Source of the DNA: 13-2-20CM-68-14 sp035640035
GTDB lineage: Bacteria; Actinomycetota; Thermoleophilia; Gaiellales; Gaiellaceae
Assembly (NCBI GenBank): GCA_035640035.1
Contig: DASQWX010000061.1
Span: forward strand, 1 to 26,774
Direction: 5' to 3'
Length of the DNA stretch: 26,774 nt
Shown here one piece after another: positions 21,368-26,774 of this stretch. The translations under genes and the position numbers were made by a program. The notes under the pieces were generated by a model that was given only the letters and a program-made list of their open reading frames with translations, was not told the DNA's origin and made no database searches. Every line of letters begins with the position of its first letter. Position 1 is the stretch's first letter.

Positions 21368-23916
21368 CGGCGGTCGCTCTCAAAGGCCTCTTCGCCCGCC
21401 GTCTACGGGCTGCGTTGACCGCGCTGGCGATCGTGCTCGGCGTCGCCATGGTCAGCGGCAGCTTCGTCCTTACCGACACGATCTCGAAGGCTTTCGACAC
21501 GATCTTCGCGAGCTCGTACAGCCACACCGACGCGGTCGTGAGCGGGAAGAAGCTCGTCGACTATTCGAACGGCGGCAACGCCACGGTCTCGCAGGCTCTG
21601 CTGGAGCGGATCAGGCAGATGCCGGACGTCGAGGCGGCGTCGGGCGCCCTGATCGACCTGAACGGCGACTCGACGCACGCGACGCTGATCGACCGGAACG
21701 GTAAGGCGATCCAGTCGAACGGGAACCCGACCTTCGGCTTCGGCATTGATCCGTCCCAGTCGCGGTTCAATCCGTTGAAGCTGAAGGACGGCCGCTGGGC
21801 TACCGGCTCGCACGAGGTGGTGATCGACGCCGAGACGGCGGAGAAGCATCACTTCGCGGTCGGCGACACGATCGGCGTCGCCGGGCACGGCCCGAAGGAA
21901 CGCTTCCGAATCGTCGGCACCGCGACCTACGGCGACGTCAAGTCCCTCGGCGGTGCCACCATCGCGGTCTTCACGATCCCGACGGCCCAGCATTTGCTCG
22001 ACCTGCGTGGCTACTCGGTGATCTCCGTCGCCGCGAAGCACGGCGTCTCCGCGGACACGCTGGTGTCCGAGCTCAAACGCGAGGCGGGCGCGACGGCTCA
22101 GGTCCGCACGGCGAAGGAGCAGGCGAACGAAGACAAGAAAGGCGTGTCGACCTTCATCAGCATCATCCGCGGCTTCCTGCTCGGCTTCGGCGGGATTGCC
22201 CTCTTCGTCGGAGCATTCGTGATCTTCAACACGCTCTCGATCACGGTCGCGCAGCGGACTCGCGAGCTGGCGACGCTTCGGACGCTCGGCGCCTCGCGGC
22301 GCCAGGTGCTCCGCTCGGTCGTGGTCGAGTCTCTGGCGATCGGGTTCGCCGCCTCCGTCATCGGGCTCCTCGCGGGCTTCGGTCTCGCCAAAGGGCTGAG
22401 CTCGCTCTTCGGCGCGCTGGGGCTCACGCTGCCCGAGGCGTCGGCGGTCTACGCGACGCACACGTTCGTGATCTCCCTCCTGCTCGGCGTGCTCGTCACG
22501 GTGATGGCCGGTTTCGTGCCCGCGCTGCGGGCAACCCGGGTGCCGCCGATCGCCGCCGTCCGCGAGGGTGCGGTGATCGAGCGTAAGAAGCGGCTCGGAC
22601 CGGTTGCCGGCGTCGTCCTCTTCGGGATCTCCTCCGGCCTGATTGCCTACGCGACCCTCGGCGGCCATCTCGGCTCCGGGAGGTCGCTGCTCGCGCTCGC
22701 GGGCGGGACGCTGCTCGGCCTGCTCGGCGTCGCGGGGTTCGCGCCGGTGCTCGTGACGAACCTGGCCGCGCTGGTCGGGATCCCGGCGAAAAGGCTCGGC
22801 GGCGCCGCAGGCACCCTCGCGGCCGACAACGCGACCCGAAACCCTGCTCGCACCGCGGCGACCGCGGCGGCCCTGATGATCGGCCTCGCGCTCGTCTCCT
22901 TCGTCGCCGTGCTCGGTCAGGGCGTGCACGGCTCGATCGATCGCGCGGTCGAAAAGCAGGTGACCGCGGACTGGGTCGTGACGTCCCAGAACGGGTGGTC
23001 GGCTTTTGCTGCCGGGGCCGGACGTGCCGTCGCGAAGTCGCCGGGCGTCGAGCTGGCCTCCGACATCCGCTCCGACCGCGGGCGGGTCGGGACGACGAAC
23101 GTGAACGTCAACGGCGTCGACCCGAGGAGGATCGCCGGCGTCTACCACTTCGATTGGAAGCACGGCTCCGAGGCGACCCTCGCGAAGCTCGACGGCCATG
23201 GGGCGCTCGTCAAGCAAGCGTTCGCCAAGAAGCATCACCTGGCGGTCGGTGAAAGCTTCACGCTTCGCTCGGCGGCGGGAAAGCCGATTCGCTTGACCGT
23301 GGCCGGCGTCTTCCAGCCTCCTCGGGTCATGGAGCTGCTCGGCGGCGTCGTCATCTCGACGGCCGCCTTCGACCGCACGTTCACCCGGCCGTCGAACTCG
23401 CTGACGCTGATCAAGGGCTCCCCGACGCAGGCGGGGCTCGACAAGGCGCTGGCGGCGTTCCCGGACGCGAAGGCGGAGACCCGGGCGGCGTACGTGAAGG
23501 CGCAGTCGTCGTTCATCAACACGCTGCTGAACCTGCTTTACGTCCTGCTCGCGCTGAGCGTGGTCGTGAGCCTGTTCGGAATGCTGAACACGCTCGTGCT
23601 CTCGGTCTTCGAGCGGACGCGTGAGCTCGGAATGCTGCGGGCGGTCGGGATGACGCGCCGGCAGGCCCGGCGGATGGTTCGGCACGAGAGCGTGATCACG
23701 GCGCTGATCGGCGCGGCGCTCGGCCTGCCGCTGGGGATCATGCTCGCCGCGGCCGTCACGCACGCGCTCGGCAAGTACGGCGTCACCTTCTCCGTGCCGG
23801 TCGCGTCGCTCGTCGTGTTCGCGGTGGCCGCGATGATCGCGGGCGTGCTGGCGGCGATTGCTCCAGCCCGGCGGGCGTCACGCCTGAACGTGCTCGAGGC
23901 GCTGCAGTACGAATAA
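21364..23916 (+). CDS. ABC transporter permease with two FtsX domains
   Basis: An 850-residue integral membrane protein, the partner of the preceding ATPase. Layout: a first membrane segment (about 12-35), a large extracytoplasmic domain (about 40-265), an FtsX core of three segments (about 268-400, with VAQRTRELATLRTLGASRRQVLRSV), a linker with extra segments (about 415-480), another segment near 505, a second extracytoplasmic domain (about 530-705), and a second FtsX core (about 715-850, with VFERTRELGMLRAVGMTRRQARRMV). The duplicated ERTRELxxLRxxGxxRRQ coupling motifs mark both halves as functional. Such fused permeases are common in actinobacteria and often export antimicrobials or lipoproteins; the substrate here is unknown. 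ATG 21364 overlaps the ATPase stop. Confidence 0.95.
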   Translation: MTAVALKGLFARRLRAALTALAIVLGVAMVSGSFVLTDTISKAFDTIFASSYSHTDAVVSGKKLVDYSNGGNATVSQALLERIRQMPDVEAASGALIDLNGDSTHATLIDRNGKAIQSNGNPTFGFGIDPSQSRFNPLKLKDGRWATGSHEVVIDAETAEKHHFAVGDTIGVAGHGPKERFRIVGTATYGDVKSLGGATIAVFTIPTAQHLLDLRGYSVISVAAKHGVSADTLVSELKREAGATAQVRTAKEQANEDKKGVSTFISIIRGFLLGFGGIALFVGAFVIFNTLSITVAQRTRELATLRTLGASRRQVLRSVVVESLAIGFAASVIGLLAGFGLAKGLSSLFGALGLTLPEASAVYATHTFVISLLLGVLVTVMAGFVPALRATRVPPIAAVREGAVIERKKRLGPVAGVVLFGISSGLIAYATLGGHLGSGRSLLALAGGTLLGLLGVAGFAPVLVTNLAALVGIPAKRLGGAAGTLAADNATRNPARTAATAAALMIGLALVSFVAVLGQGVHGSIDRAVEKQVTADWVVTSQNGWSAFAAGAGRAVAKSPGVELASDIRSDRGRVGTTNVNVNGVDPRRIAGVYHFDWKHGSEATLAKLDGHGALVKQAFAKKHHLAVGESFTLRSAAGKPIRLTVAGVFQPPRVMELLGGVVISTAAFDRTFTRPSNSLTLIKGSPTQAGLDKALAAFPDAKAETRAAYVKAQSSFINTLLNLLYVLLALSVVVSLFGMLNTLVLSVFERTRELGMLRAVGMTRRQARRMVRHESVITALIGAALGLPLGIMLAAAVTHALGKYGVTFSVPVASLVVFAVAAMIAGVLAAIAPARRASRLNVLEALQYE

Positions 23917-23929
23917 CGCGGAAACCAAG

Positions 23930-23935
23930 TACGCT
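23930..23935 (+). promoter_or_regulatory. -10 box for the 35-codon gene
   Basis: TACGCT, 8 nt before ATG 23944 and 14 nt after the permease stop. The same hexamer precedes ATG 5447 at 7 nt. Confidence 0.4.
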
Positions 23936-23943
23936 CGAGCCGG

Positions 23944-24051
23944 ATGCGGATCCCGCGCCGGCTCGAGCGTTTCATCCTCGGCTCGATGATGAGCCTGGTC
24001 GCGATCGTTGCCGAGCGCCGGGTCGTGAAGGCGCTCGGAAAGAAGCGCTAG
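23944..24051 (+). CDS. 35-residue cationic small protein, unknown function
   Basis: A short reading frame of 36 codons including stop. The product starts MRIPRRLERFILGS, has a hydrophobic middle (FILGSMMSLVAIVA) and a basic end (ERRVVKALGKKR). That is the profile of a small membrane-associated or amphipathic peptide. Support is indirect: a TACGCT box 8 nt before the ATG, high-GC third positions like the neighbours, and position directly behind the transporter operon (27 bp after its stop). No Shine-Dalgarno is present. It could be a regulatory microprotein of the transporter, an independent small gene, or a chance frame. Confidence 0.45.
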   Translation: MRIPRRLERFILGSMMSLVAIVAERRVVKALGKKR

Positions 24052-24228
24052 CGTTGCCGCGCTCGAGCTAGAGCCGGTCAAGGAGAGCTGTCGAGCGCGG
24101 TCAGCTCCGCCGACGCACGCGGGGTCCACATCTGGGCCCGCCGATCCCGATCTGATCGTGAAGGACGCGAGACGGACGAGGGATGGCGTCGAGCTAGGAG
24201 GGAATGCGTCGCTATCCGCGAAGTCGAA
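24052..24228. other. intergenic region upstream of the sortase gene
   Basis: These 177 bp hold no gene I can support. AAGGAG at 24079-24084 and AGGAGGG at 24197-24203 are SD-like but precede no properly spaced start in the sortase frame. A TATCCG at 24213-24218, 10 nt before GTG 24229, is a weak -10 candidate. Confidence 0.3.
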
Positions 24229-25938
24229 GTGATGCGCTGTCGGGGGGCATCGTTATTCGTCGGTTGCGTGGTCGCCCTCTCCGCCGCGTCATCCGCGCCG
24301 CGCGCCGCGGAGCCGCCGAATCCGAACGATCCGTGTGCGCGTTCGGGCCGTGACACATGCGGGACGACTGGTGTCGGCTTCTATCGCCTTACTCGCTACG
24401 GCACACGCTGGTTCGGTGACTTCCGCGGCGCCGTGAAAGGTCACCGCCACGCCTTCTGTATCGATCTTCGGTTTTGGTACGCCTCACCGTCGTATCGGTA
24501 TCGCGAGGTCTCCTCGACCGTGCTCCGTAACCGCGACGGTGAGGTAATCAGCCCTGAGAAGCAGGAGAGGATGGCGTACGCGTTGTGGGCCTTTGGACGG
24601 AGCATGAAGCCGAGCCGCCAAGCCGCCACGATGCTCTACGTCAATTCGCTGATGGGCACAGCGCGGCCAGGGGAACTCGATCCAGACGTGCTGCCAACGA
24701 AGGTCACCGCGCTCTTCCGATCGATCGCTCGCGCAGCGGCCCGCTATCACGGGCCCTACCGGGTCGAGACGCGCGTTCCGAAGCGGCTGATCGTGAACCA
24801 CCCGACGAGGGTGACGGTTTCGATTCGCTCCGCAAGCGGTCGTGCGCTACCCCACGCGGCCATCTCGGTCTCGGCCCGCGGCGCCGCCGCGCCCTCGCGA
24901 GCGCGTACGGACAGTCGAGGCCGCGCCGTGATCACGCTCAGGCCGACGGCTGTACATCTGCAGCTCCGGGTTGCCAGCCAGGCGCTCGCTTCGAGCCGAC
25001 TCAGGATCTTTGTCCCGTCGACAGCCAGTGCTGCGCGGAACGGGCAGCGGCTCGCCGTCCCGAGCAACGAGCGGGCCTCCGCCCGCGTGTCCCGACTCGC
25101 GCGTCCGGCTGTGACCAGCCTCGTCTCGAACCAGATCGTGAGGGCGGGCGGCACGATCTTCGACCGCGTACGTCTCGCCGGCCTCGCCGGGACCACGGCT
25201 TCGATCGAGGTCGAGCTCTTCGGGCCGTTCCGGTCGAGGGCGGCCATAACCTGCACAGGCTCTCCGTACTGGCGACGCCGGATCAGGGCAACGGCGGCCG
25301 AGATCAGGACACCGCCGGTGCATGTCACAAGGGCGGGCTTCTACACCTACCGACAGCGCCTTGTCGGGCCAGCGTCCGTCGCGGGCGGACAGACGCCGTG
25401 TGGCGTCGTGTCCGAGACGACCCTGAGCACGCCACAGATCTCGACCGGGAGAGGCGACTCGACCGCGGATGCTCCCTCGCTGGCTCGGGGCGGTCGGGTT
25501 CCCGTCCGCCTCAGAATCCCGCGGCTCGGCATCAAGGCGGCGATCGTGCCGGAAGTCATCGACATCGAGAAGGGCGCCCTGGGCATGCCCGCGAACATCC
25601 GGCGTCTGGGCTGGTGGCGAGACGGGATGGCGCCTCTGGCGCAATCCGGCTCGATCCTCATCGCGGGGCATTACGACTTCGCCACCGCGGGAAGGGGCGC
25701 CTTCTACTCGCTCCCACATGCGCGTCGCGGCGAGCGGATCCACATCACGACCGCCGACGGCGCCGTTAACACGTATCGCGTCGTCGCGGTGGGCAGCTAT
25801 CCCAAGAGCGCCTTGCCGCTGACCGTGTTCGATCGGCGAGGACCGCCGAGGCTCGTGCTCGTCACGTGCGGCGGCCGATTCAACTCGACGACCAAGCGCT
25901 TCCTGGACAACATCGTGGTCACCGCCGTCCCCGTCTGA
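24229..25938 (+). CDS. secreted protein with thioester-domain-like N-terminus, Ig-like modules and C-terminal class F-type sortase
   Basis: A 569-residue exported protein. Residues 1-28 form a signal peptide (SLFVGCVVALSAASSAPRA). Residues ~40-165 resemble a Cys-Gln thioester surface domain: HAFCIDL with C77, then RQAATMLYV with Q131. About 175-265 looks like an Ig-like bacterial module. About 300-400 matches the module that follows thioester domains in actinobacterial adhesins (ITCTGSPYW with C342, GFYTYRQRL, TPCGVVSETT with C391). About 424-569 is a class F-type sortase (LRIPRLGIKA, GHYDF with H481, LVTCGG with C547, FLDNIVV). The usual Arg near C+12 is Leu559; R550 or R557 may substitute. 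Start is GTG 24229 or ATG 24232. No strong RBS; a CTG-started extension would bury the signal peptide. GC is lower in the first 300 bp. Confidence 0.8.
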   Translation: MMRCRGASLFVGCVVALSAASSAPRAAEPPNPNDPCARSGRDTCGTTGVGFYRLTRYGTRWFGDFRGAVKGHRHAFCIDLRFWYASPSYRYREVSSTVLRNRDGEVISPEKQERMAYALWAFGRSMKPSRQAATMLYVNSLMGTARPGELDPDVLPTKVTALFRSIARAAARYHGPYRVETRVPKRLIVNHPTRVTVSIRSASGRALPHAAISVSARGAAAPSRARTDSRGRAVITLRPTAVHLQLRVASQALASSRLRIFVPSTASAARNGQRLAVPSNERASARVSRLARPAVTSLVSNQIVRAGGTIFDRVRLAGLAGTTASIEVELFGPFRSRAAITCTGSPYWRRRIRATAAEIRTPPVHVTRAGFYTYRQRLVGPASVAGGQTPCGVVSETTLSTPQISTGRGDSTADAPSLARGGRVPVRLRIPRLGIKAAIVPEVIDIEKGALGMPANIRRLGWWRDGMAPLAQSGSILIAGHYDFATAGRGAFYSLPHARRGERIHITTADGAVNTYRVVAVGSYPKSALPLTVFDRRGPPRLVLVTCGGRFNSTTKRFLDNIVVTAVPV

Positions 25939-25976
25939 TCTGACGATCCGGAGGGGAACCGCACAACCTCTCTGAA

Positions 25977-26411
25977 CTAGGTAGAAGCGATTGGATTTCG
26001 GCGGACATTTTCGCCGCTCCGAGCAACGGAGACGATCACTTCAGGCAGATCGAGGACGGCTTTCGACTTGACGACATACGCTGAGGCTCCAACCGCACGA
26101 GCTGCCGCGACACCCTCGTCCCCCCGCTCGATGAAGATCGAGCCGCTGACAAGCACGACGCGGCACTCCGGCTGGTCCCTTCGGATCAGCCTCGTCGCCT
26201 CGAGGCCGTCAAGACCCGGCATCGCGACGTCCATGGCCACGACCTCAGGCTGTAGCGCCGCCGCTTGCCTCACCGCCTCCTCGCCGCTGGCGGCGCCGCC
26301 GACAATCTCGATGCGCCTATCCGCGGCGAGAGAGACCTTCGTCGCCTCGAGGAAATCCGGATCGTCATCGACAACGAGCACGCGGACCTTCTGCTCTCGC
26401 CGAGCCATCAC
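25977..26411 (-). CDS. stand-alone response regulator receiver protein
   Basis: A 144-residue single-domain receiver of the CheY/NarL-receiver type without an output domain. Visible are the acidic pocket VLVVDDDPDF, the phosphoacceptor Asp in VVAMDVAMPGLDGLEATRLI, the switch Ser in VVLVSGS, and the conserved Lys in YVVKSKAVLDL. The last 20 residues after the receiver are a short basic tail. It may relay phosphate or act by protein contact; no kinase is next to it within the window. The start is GTG 26411 or ATG 26408, overlapping the stop of the upstream coiled-coil gene with the same GTGATG junction seen at the kinase/regulator pair. It converges with the sortase gene, 38 bp away. Confidence 0.9.
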   Translation of the reverse strand: MMARREQKVRVLVVDDDPDFLEATKVSLAADRRIEIVGGAASGEEAVRQAAALQPEVVAMDVAMPGLDGLEATRLIRRDQPECRVVLVSGSIFIERGDEGVAAARAVGASAYVVKSKAVLDLPEVIVSVARSGENVRRNPIAST

Positions 26412-26774
26412 GGCTTCTCCACCTGGCGATCCGGTCGATTCGGGCCGGTTACCCTCGTCGACTCGTTGGTCGCGGGGGCCGGCGTCGTCGACTCGACATC
26501 GACGTCCTTGGAACCGCTGGGCTCGGTCTCGGCGTGTCTCCGTGGTTCCAGAGCCGTGAGGAACTCGGGCTCGGCAGGCTCCTGCGCCGCGGCCGTGTCG
26601 GCTAGCTCGACGAGCACGCTGGCCGTCCTGCGGATCTCATCGAGCAGCCGCTGACGCTGCTCCCAAACGGCGCTGGTGTCGGCCTGGAACTCGCGCATCC
26701 GCGCCTCGGTCTGATCGCGCAAGGAGGCGAGCTCGGTTTGGAGCTGCTGTCGGCGCTCATCGGCGTCGGCTTGC
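26408..26774 (-). CDS. coiled-coil protein, DivIVA-like, N-terminus outside the window
   Basis: A partial gene that runs off the right edge; the frame stays open through the last base (QADADERRQQLQTELASLRDQ read from the edge begins the visible part). The visible ~121 residues start with a charged, heptad-rich coiled coil rich in Gln/Arg/Glu, continue with EIRRTASVLVELAD, and end in a low-complexity Pro/Glu/Thr tail. This resembles the C-terminal half of actinobacterial DivIVA-like or coiled-coil cell-envelope proteins, but no diagnostic domain is visible. TTG 26722 is an in-frame start but is unlikely, as the coil continues upstream. Its stop overlaps the receiver gene, so the two are probably co-expressed. 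Confidence 0.6.
   Translation of the reverse strand, partial: QADADERRQQLQTELASLRDQTEARMREFQADTSAVWEQRQRLLDEIRRTASVLVELADTAAAQEPAEPEFLTALEPRRHAETEPSGSKDVDVESTTPAPATNESTRVTGPNRPDRQVEKP

Noticed and set aside
24085..24228. CTG-started extension of the sortase protein preceded by AAGGAG
   Set aside because: The frame is open, but it would place about 48 charged residues ahead of a clear signal peptide, so GTG 24229/ATG 24232 is preferred.

Overview
The window looks like a chromosomal segment of a very GC-rich actinobacterium. Class Thermoleophilia (Gaiellales/Solirubrobacterales-like) is my best guess. The reasons are the cyclase/LuxR regulators, a NarL-type two-component system, a class F-type sortase, GTG/TTG starts, many 1-14 bp gene overlaps, and repeated leaderless-type promoters (a TANNNT box 6-8 nt before the start codon). 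The taxonomy is inference; no rRNA is present. I found no tRNA, rRNA, CRISPR array, transposase or phage gene.

Layout. 1-4.3 kb, minus strand: recJ then the bifunctional (p)ppGpp synthetase/hydrolase gene rel. 4.3-5.5 kb: three small genes of unknown function, one membrane-bound. 5.5-9.1 kb, minus strand: pdxT, yebC, ruvC, ruvA, ruvB (PLP synthesis and Holliday-junction processing), with a palindromic REP-like element between ruvC and ruvA. 9.1-11.0 kb, plus strand: a cyclic-nucleotide-binding-fold protein overlapping a two-dinucleotide-fold flavoprotein; this pair separates pdxT from pdxS.

11.2-20.4 kb, minus strand: a tightly packed run read in the order histidine kinase, cyclase-receiver-LuxR fusion, cyclase-ATPase-LuxR giant regulator, MprF-like aminoacyl-phosphatidylglycerol synthase, 4-TM protein, pdxS. 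Divergent from the kinase, 20.6-23.9 kb on the plus strand, is an ABC ATPase with an 850-residue double-FtsX permease. The 160-bp intergenic region holds a perfect 16-bp and a perfect 12-bp palindrome. Together these look like an envelope-stress or antimicrobial-peptide response locus (inference). A 35-codon leaderless gene follows the permease.

24.2-25.9 kb, plus strand: a secreted protein with a thioester-domain-like N-terminus, Ig-like modules and a C-terminal class F-type sortase domain. 26.0 kb to the edge, minus strand: a coiled-coil (DivIVA-like) gene cut by the window and a stand-alone receiver protein.

Most notable items: the cyclase-REC-HTH fusion beside a second cyclase regulator that lacks any ATG/GTG/TTG start for its conserved N-terminus; the sortase fused to an apparent thioester adhesin; the palindromes between kinase and transporter; the leaderless promoter pattern at about ten genes; and a 14-nt perfect complement of the 16S rRNA tail misplaced upstream of rel.
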